Shown piece after piece: positions 25,566-35,545 of a DNA stretch of 61,194 bases. Position numbers and translations under genes: made by a program. This stretch comes from Stenotrophomonas terrae. GTDB lineage: Bacteria; Pseudomonadota; Gammaproteobacteria; Xanthomonadales; Xanthomonadaceae. A model generated the notes under the pieces. It saw only the letters and a list, made by a program, of their open reading frames with translations, searched no databases and had not been told where the DNA came from. Where the stretch lies: positions 1 to 61,194 of the forward strand of contig NZ_LDJJ01000019.1 in the NCBI RefSeq assembly GCF_001431465.1, given 5' to 3'. The number at the start of each line of letters is the position of its first letter. Positions within the stretch are counted from its first letter, which is position 1.

Positions 25566-26465
25566 ATGAATATCTGCTGGAAACGCATCCGCCCAGCGCT
25601 GGCCGCTTTGGCATGCGTGGGATTGTCTGGCTGCAACTGGGTACTACTGGACTCCAAGGGCGACGTGGGCATTGCCCAACGCGACCTGATCATCATCTGC
25701 ATCGCCTTGATGCTGATCGTGGTGATACCGGCCATCGTGCTGACCTTCGTCTTTGCCTGGCGCTACCGCTCCAGCAATACCAAGGCCAAGTACATGCCCG
25801 ATTGGGCGCACTCGACCAAGGTGGAAATCGTGGTCTGGGGCGTGCCCCTGATCATCGTTGCCGTGCTTGCCGTCATCGTGTGGAAATCCACCCACGAGCT
25901 TGATCCTTACAAGCCGCTGGATATCCCCGGCGAGCCGCTGCATGTGGAAGTGATCGCCACCGACTGGAAGTGGGTGTTCGTCTACCCGGACCTGGGCATT
26001 GCCACGGTCAACCAGCTCAACTTCCCGGCCGGGCAGCAGCTGGCCTTCGACATCACCTCCAACTCGACGATGAATACCTTCTTCATCCCGCAGCTGGGTG
26101 GGCAGATCTATGCGATGGCCGGCATGCGCACGCAGCTGCATCTGGTGGCCAACGAGCAAGGCAAGTTCGACGGCATGTCGGGCAATTACAGCGGCCATGG
26201 CTTCTCCAACATGAAGTTCGTCGCCACCGCGATGAGCCAGCAGCAGTTCGATGACTGGGTTGCGCAGGTGCGGCAGTCGCCGGATCAGCTGAGCTTCGCC
26301 GAGTTCAAGCGCTTGGCAGCGCCGTCGCGCAAGGAACCGGTGCACCACTTCGCCAGCGTCGAGCCGCTGCTGTTCAAGAAGGTCATCGACCAGTTCATCG
26401 GCGTGGGTGAGAACACCGCGGTCCCGTCGGGCCACAACGCAGATACCAAGGCCTCCCAGGAGTAA
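25566..26465 (+). CDS. cyoA: Cytochrome bo3 quinol oxidase subunit II
   Basis: The 299-residue subunit II has a lipoprotein-type signal (CVGLSGC), two membrane helices and a periplasmic cupredoxin-fold domain. The CuA ligands of cytochrome c oxidases are absent: the corresponding region reads [14 protein letters not shown], without cysteines. So it receives electrons from quinol, not from cytochrome c. The start ATG 25566 is placed before the signal sequence. It is the first gene of cyoABCD, and its stop overlaps the cyoB start (TAATG). Confidence 0.93.
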   Translation: MNICWKRIRPALAALACVGLSGCNWVLLDSKGDVGIAQRDLIIICIALMLIVVIPAIVLTFVFAWRYRSSNTKAKYMPDWAHSTKVEIVVWGVPLIIVAVLAVIVWKSTHELDPYKPLDIPGEPLHVEVIATDWKWVFVYPDLGIATVNQLNFPAGQQLAFDITSNSTMNTFFIPQLGGQIYAMAGMRTQLHLVANEQGKFDGMSGNYSGHGFSNMKFVATAMSQQQFDDWVAQVRQSPDQLSFAEFKRLAAPSRKEPVHHFASVEPLLFKKVIDQFIGVGENTAVPSGHNADTKASQE

Positions 26466-28453
26466 TGAGCATGTTCGGTAAGTTGACGTGGGACGCCGTG
26501 CCGTTGCACGACCCGATCGTCGTGGTGACATTGGCGGGCATGGTGCTTGGCGGCATCGCATTGCTCGCCGCCGTCACCTATTTCAAGTTGTGGGGCGTGC
26601 TGTGGCGCGACTGGTTCACCACCGTGGACCACAAGAAGATCGGCATCATGTACATCGTGGTGGCGCTGGTGATGCTGGTACGTGGCTTTGCCGACGCATT
26701 GATGATGCGCGCGCAGCTGGCCGCAGCCGGGCCAGGCAGCGATGGCTTCCTGCCACCGGAGCACTACGACCAGATCTTCACCGCGCATGGCGTGATCATG
26801 ATCTTCTTCGTGGCAACGCCATTCGTGGTGGGCCTGATGAACATCGTGGTGCCGTTGCAGATCGGCGCGCGCGATATGGCCTTCCCGTTCCTCAATGCCT
26901 TCAGCTTCTGGATCTTCGTGGTCGGCGCTGCGCTGATGATGATCTCGCTGGGCCTTGGCGAGTTCGCGATGACCGGCTGGGTGGCCTACCCGCCGCTGTC
27001 TGGCATCGAGTTCAGTCCAGGCGTCGGTGTTGATTACTACATCTGGGCGCTACAGGCCTCCGGTGTCGGCACACTGCTGACCGGCGTCAACCTGTTCATC
27101 ACCATCCTGCGCATGCGTGCGCCGGGCATGACCTTGATGAAGATGCCGGTGTTCACCTGGACCGTGCTGGTCACCAGCGTGATCATCATTGCCGCGTTCC
27201 CGATCCTGACCGTCGCCCTCGGCGCGCTCACCTTGGACCGCTACCTGGACTTCAACTTCTACACCAATGACCTGGGTGGCAACCCGATGATGTACGTCAA
27301 CCTGGTGTGGGCCTGGGGCCACCCGGAGGTGTACATCCTGGTATTGCCGGCGTTCGGCATCTTCTCCGAGATCACCGCCACGTTCTCGCGCAAGAAGCTG
27401 TTCGGCTACAAGTCGATGGTGGGTGCAACGCTGGCGATCGGCATCCTGTCGTTCGTGGTGTGGCTGCACCACTTCTTCACAATGGGCTCCGGTGCCAGCG
27501 TCAATGCCTTCTTCGGCATCATGACGATGATCATCGCGATCCCGACCGGCGTGAAAATCTTCACCTGGTTGTTCACCATGTACGGCGGCCGCGTCGAGTT
27601 CAGCGTGCCGATGCTGTGGACCATCGCCTTCCTGGTCACCTTCACCATCGGCGGCATGACCGGCGTGCTGCTGGCCATCCCGGGCGCGGACTTCCTGTTG
27701 CACAACAGCCTGTTCCTGGTGGCCCATTTCCACAACACCATCATCGGTGGCGCGTTGTTCGGCTACCTGGCTGGCTTCGTCTACTGGTTCCCGAAAGTAT
27801 TCGGCTTCACCCTCAACGAGCGCCTGGGCAAGTGGTCGTTCGCCTGCTGGATCATCGGCTTCTACCTGGCCTTCATGCCGCTGTACATGCTCGGCTTCAT
27901 GGGCATGACCCGGCGCATGAACCAGTACGACAACCCGGCGTGGACGCCCTACCTGATTGCCGCCTTCGTCGGCGCGCTGTTCGTGCTCGCAGGCATCGTG
28001 CTGATGCTGGTGCAGATCTACGTCAGCGTGCGCGACCGCAAGCAGAACCAGGACATCACTGGCGACCCGTGGAATGCGCGCACGCTGGAATGGCAGACGC
28101 CCTCGCCGCCGCCGTTCTACAACTTCGCCGTGGTGCCCAAGGCCGACACCCTGGACGCCTTCCACGAAGCCAAGAAGCAAGGCCTGCCCAAGCCGCCCAA
28201 GCAGTACGCACCGATCCACATGCCGCGTAACACCGGCGTGCCGCTGATCCTCAACATCTGGATCCTGGCGCTGTGCTTCGCCTTGATCTGGCACATCTGG
28301 TGGCTGGCCGGTGCGAGCTTCGTGGCGATGATCGTCACCTTGATCGTGCGCTCCTACGACGAGGACGTGGATTACTACGTCAGCGCCGAAGAGGTGGCCG
28401 CCATCGAGAACCAACACCAGAACAAGCTCAAGCAGCACAGGGTGATTGCATGA
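26465..28453 (+). CDS. cyoB: Cytochrome bo3 quinol oxidase subunit I
   Basis: This 662-residue haem-copper oxidase subunit I has many transmembrane helices. The haem/CuB ligand motifs are visible: HGVIMIFF in the early helix, [17 protein letters not shown] with the cross-linked His-Tyr pair, WLHHFFTMG, and [11 protein letters not shown]. This is the catalytic subunit that reduces O2 to water and pumps protons. The length matches E. coli CyoB. ATG 26465 overlaps the cyoA stop; an alternative ATG is two codons later. It is followed directly by cyoC with ATGA overlap. Confidence 0.95.
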   Translation: MSMFGKLTWDAVPLHDPIVVVTLAGMVLGGIALLAAVTYFKLWGVLWRDWFTTVDHKKIGIMYIVVALVMLVRGFADALMMRAQLAAAGPGSDGFLPPEHYDQIFTAHGVIMIFFVATPFVVGLMNIVVPLQIGARDMAFPFLNAFSFWIFVVGAALMMISLGLGEFAMTGWVAYPPLSGIEFSPGVGVDYYIWALQASGVGTLLTGVNLFITILRMRAPGMTLMKMPVFTWTVLVTSVIIIAAFPILTVALGALTLDRYLDFNFYTNDLGGNPMMYVNLVWAWGHPEVYILVLPAFGIFSEITATFSRKKLFGYKSMVGATLAIGILSFVVWLHHFFTMGSGASVNAFFGIMTMIIAIPTGVKIFTWLFTMYGGRVEFSVPMLWTIAFLVTFTIGGMTGVLLAIPGADFLLHNSLFLVAHFHNTIIGGALFGYLAGFVYWFPKVFGFTLNERLGKWSFACWIIGFYLAFMPLYMLGFMGMTRRMNQYDNPAWTPYLIAAFVGALFVLAGIVLMLVQIYVSVRDRKQNQDITGDPWNARTLEWQTPSPPPFYNFAVVPKADTLDAFHEAKKQGLPKPPKQYAPIHMPRNTGVPLILNIWILALCFALIWHIWWLAGASFVAMIVTLIVRSYDEDVDYYVSAEEVAAIENQHQNKLKQHRVIA

Positions 28454-29079
28454 ACATCATGTCCAACGTCGCCGTAGAAAACGCGCAGGCGGCCGAGCAC
28501 AGCCATGACGACCATGGCCACGACCAGGGCGGCATGAAGGTCTTCGGCATGTGGGTCTACCTCATGTCGGACCTGGTGCTGTTCGGCTCGCTGTTCGCCT
28601 CCTACGCGGTGCTCAGCAACGCGTATGCGGGCGGCCCGACCGGTGCCGAGCTGTTCTCGCTGCCGTTCGTGCTGGTGGAGACCTTCCTGCTGCTGGTCTC
28701 CAGCATCACCTACGGCCAGGCCGTGCTGGCGATGCACCGCCAGGACAAGCGCGCGGTGCTGACCTGGTTGGGCGTGACCTTCGCACTGGGTGCCGGCTTC
28801 ATCGGCATGGAAGTGTATGAGTTCAACCACCTGATCCATATTGGCGCCGGCCCCACCACCAGCGCCTACCTGTCCGCGTTCTTCGCGCTGGTTGGCACGC
28901 ACGGCCTGCACGTGGCCAGCGGCCTGATCTGGATGGCGGTGGTGATGCACCAGGTGAAGCGTCGTGGCCTCACCCCGACCAATGTCACCCGCATCTCCTG
29001 CCTGAGTCTGTTCTGGCACTTCCTGGACCTGGTCTGGATCTGCGTCTTCACCTTTGTCTATCTGATTGGAGTGTTCTGA
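28450..29079 (+). CDS. cyoC: Cytochrome bo3 quinol oxidase subunit III
   Basis: The 209-residue subunit III has a histidine-rich cytosolic start ([12 protein letters not shown]) and five membrane helices, with motifs [15 protein letters not shown] and [15 protein letters not shown] typical of the family. It supports assembly and stability of the oxidase. The ATG at 28450 overlaps the cyoB stop codon (ATGA); the longer frame upstream is within cyoB. Confidence 0.94.
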   Translation: MNIMSNVAVENAQAAEHSHDDHGHDQGGMKVFGMWVYLMSDLVLFGSLFASYAVLSNAYAGGPTGAELFSLPFVLVETFLLLVSSITYGQAVLAMHRQDKRAVLTWLGVTFALGAGFIGMEVYEFNHLIHIGAGPTTSAYLSAFFALVGTHGLHVASGLIWMAVVMHQVKRRGLTPTNVTRISCLSLFWHFLDLVWICVFTFVYLIGVF

Positions 29080-29081
29080 AC

Positions 29082-29414
29082 ATGTCCGACAACGACACCT
29101 CCCGCGCCGGCAGCGGACATGGCTCCACCAAGTCCTACCTGATCGGCTTCGTGATCTGCGCTGTGCTCACCGTCATTCCCTTCATGCTGGTGATGAACCC
29201 GACGCTGTCGCGGCCACTGACGATGGCCCTGCTGGTCGGCTTTGCCGTCGTGCAGATCATCGTGCAGCTGGTGTACTTCCTGCACATGAACCGCTCCTCG
29301 GAGGGCGGCTGGAACCTGGCCAGTTTTGTTTTCACCCTGGTCATTCTTTTCATCGTGGTAGCACTCTCCATCTGGATCATCTGGAGCATGCATTTCCACA
29401 TGATGGTCAACTGA
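29082..29414 (+). CDS. cyoD: Cytochrome bo3 quinol oxidase subunit IV
   Basis: The 110-residue protein has three membrane helices with the typical HMNRSSEGGWNLASFVFTLVILFI segment. CyoD aids assembly of the catalytic subunit. It begins 2 bases after the cyoC stop codon. No cyoE (haem O synthase) gene follows in this window, so haem O synthesis must be supplied from elsewhere in the genome. Confidence 0.93.
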   Translation: MSDNDTSRAGSGHGSTKSYLIGFVICAVLTVIPFMLVMNPTLSRPLTMALLVGFAVVQIIVQLVYFLHMNRSSEGGWNLASFVFTLVILFIVVALSIWIIWSMHFHMMVN

Positions 29415-29424
29415 CGCATGCAAG

Positions 29425-29447
29425 GGGCCGGCACACACTGCCGGCCC
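29425..29447 (+). terminator. Hairpin after cyoD
   Basis: The 9-base stem GGGCCGGCA / TGCCGGCCC with a 5-base loop lies 10 bases after the cyoD stop codon. It has no T-run, so it may stabilise the cyo message rather than end it. It separates cyoABCD from the SCO gene. Confidence 0.45.
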
Positions 29448-29489
29448 GTCGCATGTAGTTCGGCTGTCTGTCCTTCATCGACCATAGCC

Positions 29490-30164
29490 ATGTCCCGCAC
29501 CAACATCCCCGCCACCGGCCTCGCCGCACTGGCCCGCAAACTGCACCTGTCCACCATCGCGATAAGCGCCGCCACCCTGCTGCTGGTGGCCTGCGCCGCA
29601 AAGCCCAAGGTGGACTACTACGGCAAGGACATCACCTGCGAAGCGCTCGGCCAGCACTGGACAATGCCCGACAGCACCGGCGTAACCCGCAGCCCGGCCG
29701 ACCTCAACGGCAAAGTGACCTATTTGTTCTTCGGCTTCACCAGCTGCCCGGATGTATGCCCCACCACCATGGTGGAGCTGAACCGCGTAAAGCACCTGAT
29801 GGGCTCGGACGCCGACAAACTGCAGGTGATCTTCGTCACCGTAGACCCGGCCCGCGACACCCCGGCCGTCGCCGAAACCTATGTAAAAGCGTTTGACCCG
29901 ACTGCGACAGCGCTGGTTGGTGACGATGCGCAACTGGCCGCAATGGCAGCATCGTTCAAAGCCTTCTACGACCGCGAAGAAGGCAAGCACCCCGGCGCCT
30001 ATTCGATGAGCCACACCGCAGGCGGCTATGTATTCGACCGCGAAGGACGGCTGCGTTTGTTCGCGCCGTTCGGCATGCCGGTGGAGCAGCTGTTCTCGGA
30101 TGTGCAGCGACTAACGCTGGAGCCCACACGCCCAAACCCAGCAATCTGTGACGCAACCGGATAG
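29490..30164 (+). CDS. SCO1/SenC family copper chaperone / thioredoxin-fold protein
   Basis: The 224-residue protein has an N-terminal membrane/lipoprotein signal (LLLVACAA, lipobox C35) and a thioredoxin-fold domain. It has the copper-binding CxxxC motif (C86, C90 in FTSCPDVCPTT) and a late conserved histidine (YSMSHTAGG). SCO proteins deliver copper to the CuA centre of cytochrome c oxidases. Here it follows a quinol oxidase lacking CuA, so it may serve CuB or another oxidase, or act as a thiol oxidoreductase. The start at 29490 precedes the signal sequence. Confidence 0.9.
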   Translation: MSRTNIPATGLAALARKLHLSTIAISAATLLLVACAAKPKVDYYGKDITCEALGQHWTMPDSTGVTRSPADLNGKVTYLFFGFTSCPDVCPTTMVELNRVKHLMGSDADKLQVIFVTVDPARDTPAVAETYVKAFDPTATALVGDDAQLAAMAASFKAFYDREEGKHPGAYSMSHTAGGYVFDREGRLRLFAPFGMPVEQLFSDVQRLTLEPTRPNPAICDATG

Positions 30165-30185
30165 CCTCGACCCCGCAAGACCAAA

Positions 30186-30224
30186 GCCCCTCTCCCGCCC
30201 GCGGGAGAGGGGTTGGGGTGAGGG
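30186..30224. repeat. CCCCTCTCCC...GGGAGAGGGG hairpin element
   Basis: A REP-like palindrome lies just after the SCO stop codon, of the same type as the elements at 4361, 6245 and 55460. It sits between the convergent SCO and hydrolase genes, where it could also work as a transcript end. Confidence 0.7.
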
Positions 30225-30293
30225 CAGATCGAAGGCAGCAATGCCTCACCTCCAACACCCCAACCAAACTCAGCCGCAAAACCTAAAGCAATC

Positions 30294-31664
30294 TCACCGC
30301 TCAACACACCTATCACCAACCTCCCCGCCCGCAACAAAAACCCCAACTGCCTCAACAAAACACCCAGGCGCAAAGTAAGACAGCAAATGCACCCCACCCT
30401 CCACCGTACTGAAGCTCACCTCCCCAGCCTTCCCCAGCACAGCCGCATGCTCCACCGCCCCCGCATACGCCGTATTCGGATCCAGCGTCCCATGCACAAC
30501 CAACGTCCTCGGTAGCACCCCAGGCGACTTCCCAAACCAGGCATCCTTGGCATAAGCAGGCACAGGCGCCCCCACCAGAAACCCGGGGATTGCACTGACA
30601 AACAAAGCCCCAGCAGCCTCCTGTTCCACCAGCTCGCGCGTAAGCCCCGGCCGCGCATTGTTCTCCGACGCCGAGATCAACATCACCAGCGGCAACGAAG
30701 GCTGGTTGTTACCACCCTGCCCCATCCCCGCCATCGCCGTCTTCAGCTCCGCTACCGTCGCCAGTAGCGCTGACGTATCGTCCACCGCCAGCCCATCAAC
30801 GATGTCGGGAATACGCGCACGCAGCGCAGGGAAGTTCAGCAGCGAGCCCAGCAACCGGCGCAGATCACCACCCGGCACATCGTCCTTCCAAGGCGCCGTC
30901 GGCGCAGCGGCCAGCACACGCTGATAGACCGACACCTTCTGCTCGCCCAGCACCGCACGCCCCACCGCATCCACCAGCGCCGTGCGCCGGCTCAGATCCC
31001 ACTGCTCGGTGGTCTCCAGCGGCACCAGCCCATCCAGGATCAAACCGTCCAGCGGCATTGGCGCCACCTGCAGCGCACGCAAGGCCAGCTGCGTGCCATA
31101 CGACACCCCGTACAGATACGTCGGCCCACTGCCGCGATAGCGCGACATCAGCAGCGCAAGATCCTGCGCCGCCTCGGTCACCGAGAACGCCTGCGTGCGC
31201 GCCGCATCCGCATACATCGCACCAATGCAGCCACCCCACTCGTCCCCAGCCAGCGCAACACCATCGGCGCTGTCCGCCGCCTCCTGCACCGGGCAGATCC
31301 GCTCCGACCGGCCCACGCCACGGTGGTCCGGAATCACCAGGTCATAACCGGGAAACGCACGCCGGAACGTGGCAACCACCGGATACAAGGACGCCCCGGA
31401 CTCACCAGGCCCCCCAGCCAACAACCAAACCTCCCCGCGCCGCTCCACGGTCTCGGCCGGAAACCACCGCACGAACAGCTTCAGCGAACCATCGCCCGGC
31501 AATTCATGCCGCAGCGGAACATGGGTGGTGACACAGAGACTGCCTTTCAGCGCAGGAGACGAATCCGCATCGGCGCAGGCCACCGGCGCCTCGAGAGCCA
31601 GCTCCGCGCGCGCAGGAAGCGCTGCAAACAATGCAGCCGCAAGAACAACAGATCGAAACATCAA
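30294..31664 (-). CDS. Secreted alpha/beta hydrolase, prolyl aminopeptidase/TAP-like
   Basis: The 456-residue protein has a signal peptide (SVVLAAALFAALPARA) and an alpha/beta hydrolase fold. It has an HRGVGRSE loop, the nucleophile elbow GVSYGTQLALRAL, and a late aspartate (LDPNTAYAG) and histidine (EGGVHLL). This pattern fits exported hydrolases of the tripeptidyl-aminopeptidase (TAP-like) group. Substrate unknown. The gene stands alone; its 3' part has unusually C-rich third positions compared with its 5' part. Confidence 0.82.
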   Translation of the reverse strand: MMFRSVVLAAALFAALPARAELALEAPVACADADSSPALKGSLCVTTHVPLRHELPGDGSLKLFVRWFPAETVERRGEVWLLAGGPGESGASLYPVVATFRRAFPGYDLVIPDHRGVGRSERICPVQEAADSADGVALAGDEWGGCIGAMYADAARTQAFSVTEAAQDLALLMSRYRGSGPTYLYGVSYGTQLALRALQVAPMPLDGLILDGLVPLETTEQWDLSRRTALVDAVGRAVLGEQKVSVYQRVLAAAPTAPWKDDVPGGDLRRLLGSLLNFPALRARIPDIVDGLAVDDTSALLATVAELKTAMAGMGQGGNNQPSLPLVMLISASENNARPGLTRELVEQEAAGALFVSAIPGFLVGAPVPAYAKDAWFGKSPGVLPRTLVVHGTLDPNTAYAGAVEHAAVLGKAGEVSFSTVEGGVHLLSYFAPGCFVEAVGVFVAGGEVGDRCVER

Positions 31665-31928
31665 CCTTCATCCCCTGATGAGCAGGCGACAGCATGCCAG
31701 TGTGCTGGGGTGGCGGGAATGTCCATCGGTAACGGGCGATTGCGGGCTGAGCGCGCCTATGTGCTGTCTGGTGTCGCAGAGCTCTTACGGGGTTCAGAAA
31801 TAATTGCGGGCTAGCCTTTCTCGATCGCGCTGAAAATCCCGAGCGCGCCGCTCAACAAGGCCCAAGATTTCTTGGTCCAAGCGATAATCCGCATCAGAGA
31901 TAACCAATCGACTCAGCCGGAGAGCAAC

Positions 31929-32248
31929 ATGCGGTTGTTTACCTATTTCTCTGCATCGCAGGCACTGCCCTGCCCCTCGCCCAGTTTGTGCCATGGCTAT
32001 CCGCCAACGGCCTTAACGTGCCGCTCCTGTTGCAGCAGGCTACGTCCAGTAACATTGCAGCGTTCGCCTGGGCGGATGTCCTCATCTCCGGGCTTGCGAC
32101 CATTACACTCATTTGCGTCGAGGGGCGTAGGCTGGGGATGCGTCGCTTGTGGGTGCCGCTGTCCAGCATCGTAGTTGGCCCGTCGTTGGCGTTGCCCTTG
32201 TTCTTGTTCCTCCGGGAACAGCATCTGGCGAGGCCGAAAGCCCACTGA
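31929..32248 (+). pseudogene. DUF2834 membrane protein gene, frameshifted at its start
   Basis: The frame ending at 32248 encodes PWLSANGLN, LLLQQATSSNIAAFAWADVLISG, EGRRLGMRRLWVPLSSIVVG and SLALPLFLFLRE, a good match to the DUF2834 family. The preceding residues expected for the family (VVYLFLCIAGTALPLAQFV) are also encoded in this frame from about 31932. But the only ATG (31929-31931) is one base out of frame, and the frame has a stop at about 31907. A single-base loss right after the start codon explains this. The gene could be dead, start at GTG 31988, or the base could be a sequencing error. Confidence 0.65.
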
Positions 32249-32583
32249 TTCGCGGGTGGCCAGGCGGTAGCAGTAACAGAATGGAGCGCACCGTGTGCCC
32301 TCCGATTGCGATGGTTAGCATCAGAGTTCGGTAAGTTTCATCCCCAGTGATTACCGCCTATCAGAAACTTGGCTTATGCATTGACCGGAGATACCCGAAA
32401 AAACCGAGTGAATTCAACTGGACCTTTTCGGGCTATCCAAGCCCAGAGTACAGTTGCGTCGCCGCCGCTGCTCGGCGCGACCAGCGGCCATCAGCACAAC
32501 TGGGCCACACTTTCCAATCGTGACCCACCACCTGAAATTTCCAAAATATTTAACCAGATATTCCCAGAGCTTTTCCGCCATAG
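32249..32583. other. Non-coding left flank of the AT-rich island
   Basis: These 335 bases are mixed in base composition and turn AT-rich toward the end of the downstream gene. No gene, REP element or clear repeat was seen. The 9-base word AACTGGGCC at 32498-32506 recurs at 35672-35680 on the other side of the island, which may be chance. Confidence 0.4.
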
Positions 32584-33879
32584 CTATGGAACTTCGAGTT
32601 CGCCCATCCAAATGTAGTTCGATCTAGTAACAAATGGCACCTGAATCCAGGGAATCTGCTCGAATACTTGACGTGTCAACTCCCTTAACGAGGACAAATA
32701 CTCTCGACATGCTGCCTCACCCACGTCCTTGATCAATGAAGAAGTGTGTATATCCGGGTCAATATCATTCGCCACCTCTTTTGCATGCATAAATTTATTG
32801 CGTAACTTCCGAACACGTTCGAGAAGGAGGTAGGGATTGGCAGCCTCCTGCAGAGGCACATATAGCACCTGCCTGCTAGCTGCAATTGATTGAGCTGCAG
32901 CATTGATCTTTGCCAACGGCGTACGCATATCCGCTCGGAGTGGATGAAAACCAGTCTGAACAAGGACCAGATAGTTCCCGACAGCTTCAAGGCAGGCTGC
33001 GACAGCAATAACGCAGTAAAGCCCATGAACAAGTCCATTATCGGCCCCGCCAGAAGCTGCACTTGTCTTTAACTCATTGAACTCAATAATGGCTTTCTCA
33101 TAGTGAATAAGTGCGAAAGAGACTTCAACTTTTGGCCTCCCACTTTCGTCATGTGTAAGGCGCTCATACTTTGTTAGCAGAGGCGGCCTATAATTACTCG
33201 AAGGTAGACTAGGGACACGCCCAGCATGGTATTCGTCGGCAGCTGCAAGGCTTAGCTTGTTTTCCTCGAAACTCATATCCAACAACGACGCAAGTTCAGC
33301 TAGATCTTCAGATCCATCTCGGGGCCCGTTGAAAAACTCCGCATAGTAGCGCCGCTGCATTATCGTCAATAATGTAAAATCAAAACTCTCTGAAACCGAA
33401 TAGCTATGACTCTCCGTAGAAACGAGCTCGCCATATTTATACTGAAATAGATCACCATCATCTACAAAAATCATTCGCACCCCCTCCGCCAGCCACGGGG
33501 TACTTCCAATCGATAGCGCCGGGTTCATATCAAAAAGATAGTTGACCTCTGAATTAGCCTTTCCTTCGACGAAGACATTACTCCTATCCCCCAGACCTGC
33601 TGTCGTACCACCCCCTCCAAAACGATCCATAAGCCTCAACCCAAAGTCCATAGGGCGCATGTTTTGGCATAATATAGAACGTGAAAACACGGGGAAACGG
33701 GTCAACCCATGCAGCCTAGAGCGCAACCTCACGCGGTCGATAGCAAGAAATGGCCATTCAGGCTTGATAATCCAGCTATCCCGGTCACTCTGAAGTACGT
33801 GATCAACTTGAAGCCTATGCAGATCAGATTTGAATACGAGCGGCGCTCCAGATCTAGTTCTATAGGTGTCAACTGACAT
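32584..33879 (-). CDS. Unknown protein with C-terminal HEPN-like RNxxxH motif
   Basis: The 431-residue product has no signal peptide and no family I recognise. The last third is helical and contains VRKLRNKFMHAKE (R360 to H365), the Rx4H arrangement typical of HEPN-domain RNases found in toxins and phage-defence proteins. Base composition is clearly more AT-rich than the neighbours. I chose ATG 33879, which has an AAGGTG ribosome site at 33886-33891; the frame is open to 33933. It lies 142 bases downstream of the TIR-ATPase gene on the same strand, with no other gene between, so the two probably form one unit. Confidence 0.7.
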   Translation of the reverse strand: MSVDTYRTRSGAPLVFKSDLHRLQVDHVLQSDRDSWIIKPEWPFLAIDRVRLRSRLHGLTRFPVFSRSILCQNMRPMDFGLRLMDRFGGGGTTAGLGDRSNVFVEGKANSEVNYLFDMNPALSIGSTPWLAEGVRMIFVDDGDLFQYKYGELVSTESHSYSVSESFDFTLLTIMQRRYYAEFFNGPRDGSEDLAELASLLDMSFEENKLSLAAADEYHAGRVPSLPSSNYRPPLLTKYERLTHDESGRPKVEVSFALIHYEKAIIEFNELKTSAASGGADNGLVHGLYCVIAVAACLEAVGNYLVLVQTGFHPLRADMRTPLAKINAAAQSIAASRQVLYVPLQEAANPYLLLERVRKLRNKFMHAKEVANDIDPDIHTSSLIKDVGEAACREYLSSLRELTRQVFEQIPWIQVPFVTRSNYIWMGELEVP

Positions 33880-34021
33880 TATCTGCACCTTGATCAATTT
33901 GAAATTTCGAGATCCCACCACCCAAGCGGACAATATAACTTAATAACCATCACATTCACTGATGATTCGATGCCCCATCCAAGAGATTTCGTGCCATCAT
34001 CTTCCCGATAACGTAGTCATT

Positions 34022-35545
34022 TCAATTCCTAGCCACCTTTTCAGCCAGAATATCAGCCGCCGCCTCAATGCCCACCTGGTTGAGATCAAGATAACCGATG
34101 GTGGATTTAATTCCCACCACATTCACATTATCAATCCGCAACGGAAGCAGGTACTCCTCGGTCCTCTTTGCTGCAGCAGCCTTTCCAACCTGTAGTTCGA
34201 AATCAGTCCAATCGCGTGCCGGGTAGCTATCAGACAAGAAGACGACCATATAGAGCGCCTCCTCTGCGTAAACCTCAGACAGCTTTACCCGCACATCCTT
34301 CCCCCATAGCTGCGCCTGTTGATCAAAATCGTAGAACACACTGAGACCCCTAGCCTTAAGTGCCACTACAAACTGCTCTACAGTTGCCCGCGCATCCCCA
34401 GCAAATGAAACCGCCACGTCGTAGGGATACTCGCCCCCCCTTAGATTAATTCTAGATTTTATTTCATCCACATCAAGGAGGGAAAGATAGAATCTAAACG
34501 AGGGGTCCTCAATAGAGACAGACTTACTCCCCTTGTTATACAAGATCGTGTCCGCCAATCCTTGTTGATCTATAACCTCACTGAAGTTATTCATGCAATT
34601 GTAGAAAGACGTCGCCTTCTTTGCTCGTTCCTTTGCATCCTCTATATTCCCAACAATTGCGTGATATAGATTCTCCTGCGGAATCTCTGAAGCCTCTGAC
34701 TTTATTATGTAATTCACAATATCAAAATAGGTATTATGAACAGCTCGAGCTTGCCTTTTCCCCTTCGCCAAGGCAACAACCTTATCCCGGTATTTCCCGT
34801 GAAATATGCGCAGAACCTCATCACGCAGATCCCTTAAATTCAAATTGAGGACAACCAAACTCGCCTGAGTCCCCTCAATATCCTTACTTATGCAGCAAAT
34901 CCTTGCTATCACATGGGCTATAGATGGCACACCATTACATGCCTTGACGATTTCATCCATCAGCCCCCCTGAGAATTCTATATTTAGCGCCTCTGCGCCC
35001 AAAGAAAGCAACTTATTGATAAACTCAGGATTCTGCTTCTTGAAACTGTATGGGTCATTCCTTATACCCAATTCGGGATCGACCTGCAGCAATTCATCGG
35101 CTGAAGATGCAATTCCGATAATTACAAAACGGACATTTTTCTCGTGCCAAAGCTTCAGATTCTCTGCAACTTCCTTCCTGGCAGCCGGATGTAAAAAATG
35201 AAAATCATCAATAATCACATACTTGACTGTATTCAGCAGCTCAGTGATTTCATTAAAGTTTGTAGCACAGCCTAGCGATTGCGCTAGAACGGCAAGCCCC
35301 GACTCAATTCCGGCGTACTGCCTTCCGTTCATCCAATGGAAATCCGCTTCTGCGATTTCGAGATCCCGTAAAATACGACGGATCAAAGTGGTTTTCCCCG
35401 TTCCCGATGGCCCAGCAACGGTTACATGCTTCCCTGGAGTCTGTAACGATGCGCGAACGTATTTGAACTCCGCTGGAGGAACAAACACCACTTCGGGGAA
35501 AGCTGCCTCGTTGAACACCTGCGGCAGCGAGTATTGGTTCGTCAT
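34022..35545 (-). CDS. AAA-type ATPase with C-terminal TIR domain (candidate defence gene)
   Basis: The 507-residue protein has three parts. Residues about 35-220 form a P-loop ATPase with Walker A GPSGTGKT (45-52) and Walker B YVIIDDFHF (109-117). A helical/winged-helix-like region follows, ending DPSFRFYLSLL. Residues 373-505 form a TIR domain starting YPYDVAVSFAGDARATVEQF, with the glutamate of WTDFELQVGK (E450) in the place of the TIR NADase catalytic residue. TIR-ATPase fusions in bacteria commonly sense infection and deplete NAD+. A strong AAGGAGG ribosome site (35552-35558) precedes the ATG. The gene is markedly AT-rich, indicating transfer. Confidence 0.85.
   Translation of the reverse strand: MTNQYSLPQVFNEAAFPEVVFVPPAEFKYVRASLQTPGKHVTVAGPSGTGKTTLIRRILRDLEIAEADFHWMNGRQYAGIESGLAVLAQSLGCATNFNEITELLNTVKYVIIDDFHFLHPAARKEVAENLKLWHEKNVRFVIIGIASSADELLQVDPELGIRNDPYSFKKQNPEFINKLLSLGAEALNIEFSGGLMDEIVKACNGVPSIAHVIARICCISKDIEGTQASLVVLNLNLRDLRDEVLRIFHGKYRDKVVALAKGKRQARAVHNTYFDIVNYIIKSEASEIPQENLYHAIVGNIEDAKERAKKATSFYNCMNNFSEVIDQQGLADTILYNKGSKSVSIEDPSFRFYLSLLDVDEIKSRINLRGGEYPYDVAVSFAGDARATVEQFVVALKARGLSVFYDFDQQAQLWGKDVRVKLSEVYAEEALYMVVFLSDSYPARDWTDFELQVGKAAAAKRTEEYLLPLRIDNVNVVGIKSTIGYLDLNQVGIEAAADILAEKVARN

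Noticed and set aside
27050..28438. 462-codon open frame antisense to cyoB
   Set aside because: Rich in His, Gln and Gly from GC-biased complement; cyoB is unmistakable on the other strand.
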